A DNA stretch of 64,000 bases from Rhipicephalus microplus (taxonomy: Eukaryota; Arthropoda; Arachnida; Ixodida; Ixodidae), in contig NC_134707.1 in the NCBI RefSeq assembly GCF_043290135.1, positions 136,153,319 through 136,217,318 on the forward strand, given 5' to 3'. Positions 39,601 to 55,900 of this stretch are shown here, piece after piece. Every line of letters begins with the position of its first letter. Position 1 is the stretch's first letter. The notes under the pieces are model-generated. The model ran no database searches, was not told the origin of the DNA, and worked only from the letters and a program-made list of their open reading frames with translations. Made by a program: the position numbers and the translations under genes.

Positions 39601-42600
39601 CAAATAGAAACTCCGCAATTAGAAACTCCGCAGCTAGAAACTCCACAACTAGAGACTCCACAACTAGAAACTCCACTACTAAAAACTCCACAACTAGAAA
39701 CTCCACAACTTGAAACCTCACAACCTTACGTTCCGCCACTAGAAAATCCACAGCTAGAGATTCCGCAACTAGAAACTCCACAACTACAAACTCCACCAGT
39801 AGAGACTCAGCAACTAGAAATTCCATATCTAGAAACTCCACAACTAAAAACTCCACTCTAAAAACTCCACAACTAGAAACTTCATAACTAGAAACTCTAC
39901 AACTAGAGACTCCACAACTAGAAACTCCACAACTAGACACTCCACAACTAGAAACTCCACAACTTGAAACCTCACAACCTTAAGGTCGGCAACTAGAAAA
40001 TCCACAGCTAGAGATTCCGCAACTAGAAACTTCACAAGTAGAAATTCTGCAACTCAGAACTCCACAACTCGAAACTCCACAACTAGAAACTCGACAACTG
40101 GAAACTCCACTACTAGACACTCCACAACTAAAACTCTACAACTAGAAACTCCTAAACTAGAGACTCCACAACTATACAATCTACAACTAGAGACTTCAAA
40201 CTAGAAACTCAAAAACTAGAAACTTCAAAATTCGGAACTCTACTAGAAACTACACAACTGGAAACTCCACAACTTGAAACTTCACAACTAGAGACTCTGC
40301 AACTATGAAACTCTGCAACTAGAAACTCCGCAACAAGAAATTTCATAGCTAGAAACACCACAACTAGACACTCCGCAACTAGAAACTCCACAACTTGAGA
40401 CGCCGCAACTAGAAACTCCACAACCAGAGACTCTGCAACTAGAAACTCCGCAGCTAGAAACTCCACAAATAGAAACTCCGCAACTAGAAACTCCGCAGCT
40501 AGAAACTACACAACTAGAGGCTCCACAACTAGAAACTCCACAACTAGAAACTACACAACTAGAAACTCCACAACTAGAAACTCCGCAACTAGAGTCTCCA
40601 CAACTAGAAACTCCACAACTAGAAACTCCACAACTACAAACTCCACAACTAGGAACTGCACAACTGGAAACTCCACAACTTGAGACTCCGCAACTTGAAA
40701 CTCCACAACTAGAAACTCCACAACCAGAAACTCCACAACTAGAGACTCCAAAACTCGAAACTCCACAACTAGAAACTCCACAACTTGAAACTCCACAACT
40801 AGAAACTCCACAACTACAAACTCTACAAATAGAGACTCGGCCACAAAAAATTTCATGTCTAGAAAGTCCACAACTAAAAACTCCACAATTGGAAACTCCA
40901 CAACTAGAAACTCCCCAACTAGAAACTCAACAACTAGAGATTCCGCAACTAGAAACTCCACAACCAGAGACTCTGCAACTAGAAACTCCGCAGCTAGAAA
41001 CTCCACAAATAGAACTCCGCAACTAGAAACTCCGCAGCTAGAAACTACACAACTAGAGACTCCACAACTAGAAACTCCACAACTAGAAACTCCACAACTA
41101 GAAACTCCACAACTAGAAACTCCGCAACTAGAGACTCCACATCTAGAAACTCCACAACTAGAAACTCCACAACTACAAACTCCACAAAGAGAGACTCGGC
41201 AACTAGAAATTCCATATCTAGAAACTCCACAACTAAAAACTTTACAACTAGAAACTGCAAAACTAGAGACTTCACAACTAGAAACTCCACAACTAGAAAC
41301 ACCACTACTAGAGACTCCGCAACTCCACAACTAGAAACTCCACAACTATAAACTCCACCAATAGAGGCTCGGCAACTAGAAATTCCATATCTAGAAACTA
41401 CACAACTAAAAACTCCACTAAAAAAACTCCACAACTAGAAACTCTACAACTAGAGACTCCGAAACTAGAAACTCCACAGCCAGAGACTCTGCAACTGGAA
41501 ACTCTGCAGATAGAAACTCCACAAATAGAAACTCCGCAATTAGAAACTCCGCAGCTAGAAACTCCACAACTAGAGACTCCACAACTAGAAACTCCACAAC
41601 TAAAAACTCCACAACTAGAAACTCCACAACTTGAAACCTCACAACCTTACGTTCCGCCACTAGAAAATCCACAGCTAGAGATTCCGCAACTAGAAACTCC
41701 ACAACTATAAACTCCACCAATAGAGACTCGGCAACTAGAAATTCCATATCTAGAAACTACACAACTAAAAACTCCACTATAAAAACTCCACAACTAGAAA
41801 CTCCACAACTAGAAACTGTACAACTAGAGACTCCGAAACTAGAAACTCCACAGCCAGAAACTCTGCAACTGGAAACTCTGCAGCTGGAAACACCACAAAT
41901 AGAAACTCCGCAATTAGAAACTCCGCAGCTAGAAACTCCACAACTAGAGACTCCACAACTAGAAACTCCACAACTAAAAACTCCACAACTAGAAACTCCA
42001 CAACTTGAAACCTCACAACCTTAAGTTCCGCAACTAGAAAATCCACAGCTAGAGATTCCGCAACTACAAACTCCACAAGTAGAAACTCCACAACTCAGAA
42101 CTCCACAACTCGAAAGTCCTCAACTAGAAACTCCACAACTGGAAACTCCACAACTAGACACTTCACAACTAAAAACTCTACAACTAGAAACTCCTAAACT
42201 AGAGACTCCACAACTAAAGAATCTACAACTAAATACTTCAAACTAGAAACTCAACAACTAGAAACTTCAAAATTCAGAACTCTACTAGAAACTACACAAC
42301 TGGAAACTCCACAACTAGACACTCCACAACTAGAAACTCCACACCTAGAGACTCTGCAACTATGAAACTCTGCAACTAGAAACTCCGCAACAAGAAATTT
42401 CACAGCTTGAAACACCACAACTAGACACTCCGCAACTAGAAACTCCACAACTTGAGACGCCGCAACTAGAAACTCCACAACTTGAAACTCCACAACTCAA
42501 AACTCCACAACTTGAAACTCCACAACTAGAAACTCCACAACTTGAGACTCCGCAACTAGAAACTCCTCAACTTGAAACTCCACAACTGGAAACTTCACAA

Positions 42601-45600
42601 CCAGAAACTCTACAACTAGAAACTCTACAACTAGAAACTTCACAACCAGAGACTCCGCAACTAGAGACTCCACAACTGGAAACTCCACAACTTGAAACTC
42701 CTCAACTAGAAACTGCACAACTGGAAACTCCAACACTGGAGACTCCACAACTAGAAACTCCACAACTAGAAACTCCACAACCAGAAACTCCACAACTAGA
42801 GACTCCAAAACTCGAAACTCCACAACTAGAAACTCCACAACTTGAAACTCCACAACTGGAAACTCCACAACTACAAACTCTACAAATAGAGACTCGGCCA
42901 CAAGAAATTTCAAGTCTAGAAAGTCCACAACTAAAAACTCCACAATTGGAAACTCCACAACTAGAAACTCCCCAACTAGAAACTCAACAACTAGAGATTC
43001 CGCAACTAAAAACTCCACAACCAGAGACTCTGCAACTAGAAACTCCGCGGCTAGAAACTCCACAAATAGAAACTCCGCGACTAGAAACTCCGCAGCTAGA
43101 AACTACACAACTAGAGACTCCACAACTAGAAACTCCACAACTAGAAACTCCACAACTAGAAACTCCACAACTAGAAACTCCACACCTAGAAACTCCGCAA
43201 CTAGAGACTCCACATCTAGAAACTCCACAACTAGAAACTCCACAACTACAAACTCCACAAAGCGAGACTCGGCAACTAGAAATTCCATATCTAGAAACTC
43301 CACAACTAAAAACTTTACAACTAGAAACTGCAAAACTAGAGACTTCACAACTAGAAACTCCACAACTATAAACTCCACCAATAGAGACTCGGCAACTAGA
43401 AATTCCATATCTAGAAACTACACAACTAAAAACTCCACTAAAAAACTCCACAACTAGAAACTCCCCAACTAGAAACTCTACAACTAGAGACTCCGAAACT
43501 AGAAACTCCACAGCCAGAGACTCTGCAACTTGAAACTCTGCAGCTGGAAACTCCACAAATAGAAACTCCGCAATTAGAAACTCCGCAGCTAGAAACTCCA
43601 CAACTAGAGACTCCACAACTAGAAACTCCACAACTAAAAACTCCACAACTAGAAACTCCACAACTTGAAACCTCACAACCTTACGTTCCGCCACTAGAAA
43701 ATCCACAGCTAGAGATTCCGCAACTAGAAACTCCACAACTACAAACTCCAACAGTAGAGACTCAGCAACTAGAAATTCCATATCTAGAAACTCCACAACT
43801 AAAAACTCCACTCTAAAAACTCCACAACTAGAAACTTCACAACTAGAAACTCTACAACTAGAGACTCCGCAACTAGAAACTCCACAACTAGACACTCCAC
43901 AACTAGAAACTCTACAACTTGAAACCTCACAACCTTAAGTTCGGCAACCAGAAAATCCACAGCTAGAGATTCCGCAACTAGAAACTTCACAAGTAGAAAT
44001 TCCGCAACTCAGAACTCCACAACTCGAAACTCCACAACTAGAAATTCGACAACTGGAAACTCCACTACTAGACACTCCACAACTAAAACTCTACAACTAG
44101 AAACTCCTAAACTATAGACTCCACAACTATACAATCTACAACTAGAGACTTCAAACTAGAAACTCAACAACTAGAAACTTCAAAATTCGGAACTCTACTA
44201 GAAACTACACAACTGGAAACTCCACAACTTGAAACTTCACAACTAGAGACTCTGCAACTATGAAACTCTGCAACTAAAAACTCCGCAACAAGAAATTTCA
44301 TAGCTAGAAACACCACAACTAGACACTCCGCAACTAGAAACTCCACAACTTGAGACGCCGCAACTAGAAACTCCACAACCAGAGACTCTGCAACTAGAAA
44401 CTCCGCAGCTAGAAACTCCACAAATAGAAACTCCGCAACTAGAAACTCCGCAGCTAGAAACTACACAACTAGAGACTCCACAACTAGAAACTCCACAACT
44501 AGAAACTACACAACTAGAAACTCCACAACTAGAAACTCCGCAACTAGAGACTCCACAACTAGAAACTCCACAACTAGAAACTCCACAACTACAAACTCCA
44601 CAACTAGAAACTGCACTACTGGAAACTCCACAACTTGAGACTCCGCAACTTGAAACTCCACAACTAGAAACTCCACAACCAGAAACTCCACAACTAGAGA
44701 CTCCAAAACTCGAAACTCCACAACTTGAAACTCCACAACTAGAAACTCCACAACTACAAACTCTACAAATAGAGACTCGGCCACAAGAAATTTCATGTCT
44801 AGAAAGTCCACAACTAAAAACTCCACAATTGGAAACTCCACAACTAGAAACTCCCCAACTAGAAACTCAACAACTAGAGATTCCGCAACTAGAAACTCCA
44901 CAACCAGAGACTCTGCAACTAGAAACTCTGCAGCTGGAAACTTGACAGATAGAAACTCCGCAATTAGAAACTCCGCAGCTAGAAACTCCACAACTAGAGA
45001 CTCCACAACTAGAAACTCCACAACTAGAAACTCCACAACTAGAAACTCCACAACTTGAAACCTCACAACCTTCAGTTCCGCAACTAGAAAATCCACAGCT
45101 AGAGATTCCGCAACTAGAAACTCCACAAGTAGAAACTCCACAACTCAGAACTCCACAACTCGAAAGTCCTCAACTAGAAACTCCACAACTGGAAACTCCA
45201 CAACTAGACACTTCACAACTAAAAACTCTACAACTAGAAACTCCTAAACTAGAGACTCCACAACTAAAGAATCTACAACTAAAGACTTCAAACTAGAAAC
45301 TCAACAACTAGAAACTTCAAAATTCAGAACTCTACTAGAAACTACACAACTGGAAACTCCACAACTAGACACTCCACAACTAGAAACTCCACACCTAGAG
45401 ACTCTGCAACTATGAAACTCTGCAACTAGAAACTCCGCAACAAGAAATTTCACAGCTTGAAACACCACAACTAGACACTCCGCAACTAGAAACTCCACAA
45501 CTTGAGACGCCGCAACTAGAACCTCCACAACTTGAAACTCCACAACTCAAAACTCCACAACTTGAAACTCCACAACTAGAAACTCCACAACTTGAGACTC

Positions 45601-48600
45601 CGCAACTAGAAACTCCTCAACTTGAAACTCCACAACTGGAAACTCCACAACCAGAAACTCTACAACTAGAAACTCTACAACTAGAAACTTCACAACCAGA
45701 GACTCCGCAACTAGAGACTCCACAACTGGAAACTCCACAACTTGAAACTCCTCAACTAGAAACTGCACAACTGGAAACTCCACAACTGGAGACTACGCAA
45801 CTTGAAACTCCACAACTAGAAACTCCACAACAAGAAACTCCACAACTAGAGACTCCAAAACTCGAAACTCCACAACTAGAAACTCCACAACTTGAAACTC
45901 CGCAACTAGAAACTCCACAACTACAAACTCTACAAATAGAGACTCGGCCACAAGAAATTTCATGTCTAGAAAGTCCACATCTAAAAACTCCACAATTGGA
46001 AACTCCACAACTAGAAACTCCCCAACTAGAAACTCAACAACTAGAGATTCCGCAACTAGAAACTCCACAACCAGAGACTCTGCAACTAGAAACTCCGCAG
46101 CTAGAAACTCCACAAATTGAAACTCCGCAACTAAAAACTCCGCAGCTAGAAACTACACAACTAGAGACTCCACAACTAGAAACTCCACAACTAGAAACTC
46201 CACAACTAGAAACTCCACAACTAGAAACTCCACACCTAGAAACTCCGCAACTAGTGACTCCACATCTAGAAACTCCACAACTAGAAACTCCACAACTAGA
46301 AACTCCACAAAGAGAGACTCGGCAACTAGAAATTCCATATCTAGAAACTCCACAACTAAAAACTTTACAACTAGAAACTGCAAAACTAGAGACTTCACAA
46401 AGAGAACTCCACAACTAGAAACTCCACAACTACAAACTCCACAAAGAGAGACTCGGCAACTAGAAATTCCATATCTAGAAACTCCACAACTAAAAACTTT
46501 ACAACTAGAAACTGCAAAACTAGAGACTTCACAACTAGAAACTCCACAACTAGAAACTCCACTACTAGAGACTCCGCAACTCCACAACTAGAAACTCCAC
46601 AACTAGAAACTCCACAACTATAAACTCCACCAATAGAGACTCGGCAACTAGAAATTCCATATCTAGAAACTACACAACTAAAAACTCCACTAAAAAACTC
46701 CACAACTAGAAACTCCCCAACTAGAAACTCTACAACTAGAGACTCCGAAACTAGAAACTCCACAGCCAGAGACTCTGCAACTGGAAACTCTGCAGCTGGA
46801 AACTCCACAAATAGAAACTCCGCAATTAGAAACTCCGCAGCTAGAAACTCCACAACTAGAGACTCCACAACTAGAAACTCCACAACTAAAAACTCCACAA
46901 CTAGAAACTCCACAACTTGAAACCTCACAACCTTACGTTCCGCCACTAGAAAATCCACAGCTAGAGATTCCGCAACTAGAAACTCCACAACTACAAACTC
47001 CACCAGTAGAGACTCAGCAACTAGAAATTCAATATCTAGAAACTCCACAACTAAAAACTCCACTCTAAAAACTCCACAATTAGAAACTTCACAACTAGAA
47101 ACTCTACAACTAGAGACTCCGCAACTAGAAACTCCACAGCCAGAGACTCTGCATCTGGAAACTCTGCAGCTGGAAACTCCACAAATAGAAACTCCGCAAT
47201 TAGAAACTCCGCAGCTAGAAACTCCACAACTAGAGACTCCACAACTAGAAACTCCACAACTAGACACTCCACAACTAGAAACTCCACAACTTGAAACCTC
47301 ACAACCTTAAGTTCGGCAACTAGAAAATCCACAGCTAGAGATTCCGCAACTAGAAACTTCACAAGTAGAAATTCCGCAACTCAGAACTCCAAAACTCGAA
47401 ACTCCACAACTAGAAACTCGACAACTGGAAACTCCACTACTAGACACTCCACAACTAAAACTACAACTAGAAACTCCTAAACTAGAGACTCCATAACTAT
47501 ACAATCTACAACTAGAGACTTCAAACTAGAAACTCAACAACTAGAAACTTCAAAATTCGGAACTCTACTAGAAACTACACAACTGGAAACTCCACAACTT
47601 GAAACTTCACAACTAGAGACTCTGCAACTATGAAACTCTGCAACTAGAAACTCCGCAACAAGAAATTTCATAGCTAGAAACACCACAACTAGACACTCCG
47701 CAACTAGAAACTCCACAACTTGAGACGCCGCAACTAGAAACTCCACAACCAGAGACTCTGCAACTAGAAACTCCGCAGCTAGAAACTCCACAAATAGAAA
47801 CTCCGCAACTAGAAACTCCGCAGCTAGAAACTACACAACTAGAGGCTCCACAACTAGAAACTCCACAACTAGAAACTACACAACTAGAAACTCCACAACT
47901 AGAAACTCCGCAACTAGAGACTCCACAACTAGAAACTCCACAACTAGAAACTCCACAACTACAAACTCCACAACTAGAAACTGCACAACTGGAAACTTCA
48001 CAACTTGAGACTCCGCAACTTGAAACTCCACAACTAGAAACTCCACAACCAGAAACTCCACAACTAGAGACTCCAAAACTCGAAACTCCACAACTAGAAA
48101 CTCCACAACTTGAAACTCCACAACTAGAAACTCCACAACTACAAACTCTACAAATAGAGACTCGGCCACAAGAAATTTCATGTCTAGAAAGTCCACAACT
48201 AAAAACTCCACAATTGGAAACTCCACAACTAGAAACTCCCCAACTAGAAACTCAACAACTAGAGATTCCGCAACTAGAAACTCCACAACCAGAGACTCTG
48301 CAACTAGAAACTCCGCAGCTAGAAACTCCACAAATAGAACTCCGCAACTAGAAACTCCGCAGCTAGAAACTACACAACTAGAGACTCCACAACTGGAAAC
48401 TCCACAACTAGAAACTCCACAACTAGAAACTCCACAACTAGAAACTCCACAACTAGAAACTCCGCAACTAGAGACTCCACATCTAGAAACTCCACAACTA
48501 GAAACTCCACAACTACAAACTCCACAAAGAGAGACTCGGCAACTAGAAATTCCATATCTAGAAACTCCACAACTAAAAACTTTACAACTAGAAACTGCAA

Positions 48601-51600
48601 AACTAGAGACTTCACAACTAGAAACTCCACAACTAGAAACACCACTACTAGAGACTCCGCAACTCCACAACTAGAAACTCCACAACTATAAACTCCACCA
48701 ATAGAGGCTCGGCAACTAGAAATTCCATATCTAGAAACTACACAACTAAAAACTCCACTAAAAAAAACTCCACAACTAGAAACTCTACAACTAGAGACTC
48801 CGAAACTAGAAACTCCACAGCCAGAGACTCTGCAACTGGAAACTCTGCAGCTAGAAACTCCACAAATAGAAACTCCGCAATTAGAAACTCCGCAGCTAGA
48901 AACTCCACAACTAGAGACTCCACAACTAGAAACTCCACAACTAAAAACTCCACAACTAGAAACTCCACAACTTGAAACCTCACAACCTTACGTTCCGCCA
49001 CTAGAAAATCCACAGCTAGAGATTCCGCAACTAGAAACTCCACAACTATAAACTCCACCAATAGAGACTCGGCAACTAGAAATTCCATATCTAGAAACTA
49101 CACAACTAAAAACTCCACTATAAAAACTCCACAACTAGAAACTCCACAACTAGAAACTCCACAACTAGAAACTGTACAACTAGAGACTCCGAAACTAGAA
49201 ACTCCACAGCCAGAAACTCTGCAACTGGAAACTCTGCAGCTGGAAACTCCACAAATAGAAACTCCGCAATTAGAAACTCCGCAGCTAGAAACTCCACAAC
49301 TAGAGACTCCACAACTAGAAACTCCACAACTAAAAACTCCACAACTAGAAACTCCACAACTTGAAACCTCACAACCTTAAGTTCCGCAACTAGAAAATCC
49401 ACAGCTAGAGATTCCGCAACTAGAAACTCCACAAGTAGAAACTCCACAACTCAGAACTCCACAACTCGAAAGTCCTATACTAGAAACTCCACAACTGGAA
49501 ACTCCACAACTAGACACTTCACAACTAAAAACTCTACAACTAGAAACTCCTAAACTAGAGACTCCACAACTAAAGAATCTACAACTAAAGACTTCAAACT
49601 AGAAACTCAACAACTAGAAACTTCAAAATTCAGAACTCTACTAGAAACTACACAACTGGAAACTCCACAACTAGACACTCCACAACTAGAAACTCCACAC
49701 CTATAGACTCTGCAACTATGAAACTCTGCAACTAGAAACTCCGCAATAGAAATTTCACAGCTTGAAACACCACAACTAGACACTCCGCAACTAGAAACTC
49801 CACAACTTGAGACGCCGCAACTAGAAACTCCACAACTTGAAACTCCACAACTCAAAACTCCACAACTTGAAACTCCACAACTAGAAACTCCACAACTTGA
49901 GACTCCGCAACTAGAAACTCCTCAACTTGAAACTCCACAACTGGAAACTTCACAACCAGAAACTCTACAACTAGAAACTCTACAACTAGAAACTTCACAA
50001 CCAGAGACTCCGCAACTAGAGACTCCACAACTGGAAACTCCACAACTTGAAACTCCTCAACTAGAAACTGCACAACTGGAAACTCCACAACTGGAGACTC
50101 CGCAACTTGAAACTCCACAACTAGAAACTCCACAACCAGAAACTCCACAACTAGAGACTCCAAAACTCGAAACTCCACAACTAGAAACTCCACAACTTGA
50201 AACTCCACAACTAGAAACTCCACAACTACAAACTCTACAAATAGAGACTCGGCCACAAGAAATTTCATGTCTAGAAAGTCCACAACTAAAAACTCCACAA
50301 TTGGAAACTCCACAACTAGAAACTCCCTAACTAGAAACTCAACAACTAGAGATTCCGCAACTAGAAACTCCACAACCAGAGACTCTGCAACTAGAAACTC
50401 CGCAGCTAGAAACTCCACAAATAGAAACTCCGCAACTAGAAACTCCGCAGCTAGAAACTACACAACTAGAGACTCCACAACTAGAAACTCCACAACTAGA
50501 AACTCCACAACTAGAAACTCCACAACTAGAAACTCCACACCTAAAAACTCCGCAACTAGAGACTCCACATCTAGAAACTCCACAACTAGAAACTCCACAA
50601 CTACAAACTCCACAAAGAGAGACTCGGCAACTAGAAATTCCATATCTAGAAACTCCACAACTAAAAACTTTACAACTAGAAACTGCAAAACTAGAGACTT
50701 CACAACTAGAAACTCCACAACTAGAAACTCCACTACTAGAGACTCCGCAACTCCACAACTAGAAACTCCACAACTATAAACTCCACCAATAGAGACTCGG
50801 CAACTAGAAATTCCATATCTAGAAACTACACAACTAAAAACTCCACTAAAAAACTCCACAACTAGAAACTCCCCAACTAGAAACTCTACAACTAGAGACT
50901 CCGAAACTAGAAACTCCACAGCCAGAGACTCTGCAACTGGAAACTCTGCAGCTGGAAACTCCACAAATAGAAACTCCGCAATTAGAAACTCCGCAGCTAA
51001 AAACTCCACAACTAGAGACTCCACAACTAGAAACTCCACAACTAAAAACTCCACAACTAGAAACTCCACAACTTGAAACCTCACAACCTTACGTTCCGCC
51101 ACTAGAAAATCCACAGCTAGAGATTCCGCAACTAGAAACTCCACAACTACAAACTCCACCAGTAGATACTCAGCAACTAGAAATTCCATATCTAGAAACT
51201 CCACAACTAAAAACTCCACTCTAAAAACTCCACAACTAGAAACTTCACAACTAGAAACTCTACAACTAGAGACTCCGCAACTAGAAACTCCACAGCCAGA
51301 GACTCTGCATCTGGAAACTCTGCAGCTGGAAACTCCACAAATAGAAACTCCGCAATTAGAAACTCCGCAGCTAGAAACTCCACAACTAGAGACTCCACAA
51401 CTAGAAACTCGACAACTAGACACTCCACAACTAGAAACTCCACAACTTGAAACCTCACAACCTTAAGTTCGGCAACTAGAAAATCCACAGCTAGAGATTC
51501 CGCAACTAGAAACTTCACAAGTAGAAATTCCGCAACTCAGAACTCCACAACTCGAAACTCCACAACTAGAAACTTGACAACTGGAAACTCCACTACTAGA

Positions 51601-52948
51601 CACTCCACAACTAAAACTCTACAACTAGAAACTCCTAAACTAGAGACTCCACAACTATACAATCTACAACTAGAGACTTCAAACTAGAAACCCAACAACT
51701 AGAAACTTAAAAATTCGGAACTCTACTAGAAACTACACAACTGGAAACTCCACAACTTGAAACTTCACAACTAGAGACTCTGCAACTATGAAACTCTGCA
51801 ACTAGAAACTCCGCAACAAGAAATTTCATAGCTAGAAACACCACAACTAGACACTCCGCAACTAGAAACTCCACAACATGAGACGCCGCAACTAGAAACT
51901 CCACAACCAGAGACTCTGCAACTAGAAACTCCGCAGCTAGAAACTCCACAAATAGAAACTCCGCAACTAGAAACTCCGCAGCTAGAAACTACACAACTAG
52001 AGACTCCACAACTAGAAACTCCACAACTAGAAACTACACAACTAGAAACTCCACAACTAGAAACTCCGCAACTAGAGACTCCACAACTAGAAACTCCACA
52101 ACTAGAAACTCCACAACTACAAACTCCACAACTAGAAACTGCACTACTGGAAACTCCACAACTTGAGACTCCGCAACTTGAAACTCCAACCTAGAAACTC
52201 CACAACCAGAAACTCCACAACTAGAGACTCCAAAACTCGAAACTCCACAACTAGAAACTCCACAACTTGAAACTCCACAACTAGAAACTCCACAACTACA
52301 AACTCTACAAATAGAGACTCGGCCACAAGAAATTTCATGTCTAGAAAGTCCACAACTAAAAACTCCACAATTGGAAACTCCACAACTAGAAACTCCCCAA
52401 CTAGAAACTCAACAACTAGAGATTCTTCCGCAACTAGAAACTCCACAACCAGAGACTCTGCAACTAGAAACTCCGCAGCTAGAAACTCCACAAATAGAAC
52501 TCCGCAACTAGAAACTCCGCAGCTAGAAACTACACAACTAGAGACTCCACAACTAGAAACTCCACAACTAGAAACTCCACAACTAGAAACTCCACAACTA
52601 GAAACTCCGCAACTAGAGACTCCACATCTAGAGACTCCACATCTAGAAACTCCACAACTAGAAACTCCACAACTACAAACTCCACAAAGAGAGACTCGGC
52701 AACTAGAAATTCCATATCTAGAAACTCCACAACTAAAAACTTTACAACTAGAAACTGCAAAACTAGAGACTTCACAACTAGAAACTCCACAACTAGAAAC
52801 TCCACTACTAGAGACTCCGCAACTCCACAACTAGAAACTCCACAACTATAAACTCCACCAATAGAGACTCGGCAACTAGAAATTCCATATCTAGAAACTA
52901 CACAACTAAAAACTCCACTAAAAAATTCCACAACTAGAAACTCCCCAA
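36650..52948 (+). repeat. 16.3-kb higher-order repeat, copy 2
   Basis: Full-length second copy with L1 sites at 37,916, 40,229, 42,271, 44,184, 45,321, 47,554, 49,627 and 51,712, in the same A/G order as copy 1. Dimer lengths are 4,355, 3,050, 4,306 and 4,588 bp. Its private changes include a 4-bp insertion near 38,840 (after CACCTAGAAACTC) and a 2-bp loss near 47,460. Both copies keep an unusual 3-bp insertion, GATTCTTCCGC, at about 36,123 and 52,422, so that insertion is older than the 16-kb duplication. Confidence 0.92.
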
Positions 52949-55900
52949 CTAGAAACTCCACAACTAGAAACTCCACAACTAGAAACTCCACAATTTGAAA
53001 CCTCACAACTTTAAGTTCCGCAACTAGAAAATCCACAGCTAGAGATTCCGCAACTAGAAACTCCACAACAAGAAACTCCACAACTCAAAACTCCACAACA
53101 AGAAACTCCACAACTCAAAACTGCACAACTTGAAACTCCACAACTAGACACTCCACAACTAAAAACTCTACAACTAGAAACTCCTAAACTAGAGACTCCA
53201 CAACTAGAGACTACAACTGGAGACTTAAAACTAGAAACTCCACAACTAGAAACTCCACAACTCGGAACTCCACAACTCAAAACTCCACAACTAGAAACTC
53301 CACAACTCGCAACTCCACAACTCAAAACTCCACAACTAGAAACTCCACAACTAGAAACTCCCCAACTAGAAACTCCACAACTAGAAACTCCACAACTACA
53401 AACTCTACAAATAGAGACTCGGCCACAAGAAATTCATGTCTAGAAAGTCCACAACTAAAACTCCACAATTGGAAACTCCACAACTAGAAACTCCCCAACT
53501 AGAAACTCAAGAACTAGAGATTCCGCAACTAGAAACTCCACAACCAGAGACTCTGCAACTAGAAACTCCACAACTAGAAACTCCAAAACTAAAAACTCCA
53601 CAACTAGAAACTCCACATCTAGAAACACCACAACTAGAAACTCCGCAACTAGAGACTCCACAACTAGAAACTCCTTAACTAGAAACTCCACAACTACAAA
53701 CTCCACAAATAGAGACTCGGCCACTTGAAACTCCACAACTAGACACTCCAACCTAAAAACTCTACAACTAGAAACTCCTAAACTAGAGACTCCACAACTA
53801 GAAACCCCACAGCCAGAGACTCTGCAACTGGAAACTCTGCAGCTGGAAACTCCACAAATAGAAACTCCGCAATTAGAAACTCCGCAGCTAGAAACTCCAC
53901 AACTAGAGACTCCACAACTAGAAACTCCACAACTTGAAACTCCACAACTTGAAACCTCACAACCTTAAGTTCCGCAACTAGAAAGTCCACAGCTAGAGAT
54001 TCCGCAACTAGAAACTCCACAAGTAGAAACTCCACAACTCAGAACTCCACAACTCGAAAGTCCTCAACTAGAAACTCCACAACTGGAAACTCCACAACTA
54101 GAGTCTTCACAACTAAAAACTCTACAACTAGAAACTCCTAAACTAGAGACTCCACAACTAAAGAATCTACAACTAAAGACTTCAAACTAGAAACTCAACA
54201 ACTAGAAACTTCAAAATTCAGAACTCTACTAGAAACTACACAACTGGAAACTCCACAACTAGACACTCCACAACTAGAAACTCCACACCTAGAGACTCTG
54301 CAACTATGAAACTCTGAATCTAGAAACTCTGCAACAAGAAATTTCAAAGCTTGAAACATCACAACTAGACACTCCGCAACTAGAAACTCCACAACTTGAG
54401 ACGCCGCAACTAGAAACTCCACAACTTGAAACTCCACAACTCAAAACTCCTCAACTAGAAACTGCACAACTGGAAACTCCACAACTGGAGACTCCGCAAC
54501 TTGAAACTCCACAACTAGAAACTCCACAACCAGAAATTCCACAACTAGAGACTCCAAAACTTGAAACTCCACAACTAGAAACTCCACAACTTGAAACTCC
54601 ACAACTAGAAACTCCACAACTACAAACTCTACAAATAGAGACTCGGCCCCAAGAAATTCATGTCTAGAAAGTCCACAACTAAAAACTCCACAATTGGAAA
54701 CTCCACAACTAGAAACTCCCCAACTAGAAACTCAACAACTAGAGATTCCGCAACTAGAAACTCCACAACCAGAGACTCTGCAACTAGAAACTCCGCATCC
54801 AGAAACTCCACAAATAGAAACTCCGCAACTAGAAACTCCGCAGCTAGAAACTACACAACTAGAGACTCCACAACTAGAAACTCCACAACTACAAACTCCA
54901 CAACTAGAAACTCCACAACTAGAAACTCCACACCTAGAAACTCCGCAACTAGAGACTCCACATCTACAAACTCTACAAATAGAGACTCGGCCACAAGAAA
55001 TTCATGTCTAGAAAGTCCACAACTAAAAACTCCACAATTGGAAACTCCACAACTAGAAACTCCCCAACTAGAAACTCAACAACTAGAGATTCCGCAACTA
55101 GAAACTCCACAACCAGAGACTCTGCAACTAGAAACTCCGCATCTAGAAACTCCACAAATAGAAACTCCGCAACTAGAAACTCCGCAGCTAGAAACTACAC
55201 AACTAGAGACTCCACAACTAGAAACTCCACAACTACAAACTCCACAACTAGAAACTCCACAACTAGAAACTCCACACCTAGAAACTCCGCAACTAGAGAC
55301 TCCACATCTAGAAACTCCACAACTACAAACTCCACAACTACAAACTCCACAAAGAGAGACTCGGCAACTAGAAATTCCATATCCAGAAACTCCACAACTA
55401 AAAACTTTACAACTAGAAACTGCAAAACTAGAGACTTCACAACTAGAAACTCCACAACTAGAAACTCCACTACTAGAGACTCCGCAACTCCACAACTAGA
55501 AACTCCACAACTATAAACTCCACCAATAGAGACTCGGCAACTAGAAATTCCATATCTAGAAACTACAGAACTAAAAACTCCACTAAAAAAACTCCACAAC
55601 TAGAAACTCTCCAACTAGAAACTCTACAACTAGACTCCGAAACTAGAAACTCCACAGCCAGAGACTCTGCAACTGGAAACTCTGCAGCTGGAAACTCCAC
55701 AAATAGAAACTCCGCAATTAGAAACTCCGCAGCTACAAACTCCACAACTAGAGACTCCACAACTAGAAACTCCACTACTAAAAACTCCACAACTAGAAAC
55801 TCCACAACTTGAAACCTCACAACCTTACGTTCCGCCACTAGAAAATCCACAGCTAGAGATTCCGCAACTAGAAACTCCACAACTACAAACTCCACCAGTA

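Noticed and set aside
36650..52948. The second 16-kb copy as a pure assembly duplication
   Set aside because: Private indels of 2, 4, 15 and 90 bp separate the copies, which a simple assembly duplication would not create. Read support was not available to settle it fully.
54660..55499. Open frame of 279 codons on + (TTRNS repeats passing into QLETP repeats)
   Set aside because: It overlaps - strand open frames and another + frame. Its protein switches between two repeat frames at a short monomer, equivalent stretches in the other 16-kb copies break differently, and it has no domain, signal or composition of a real gene.
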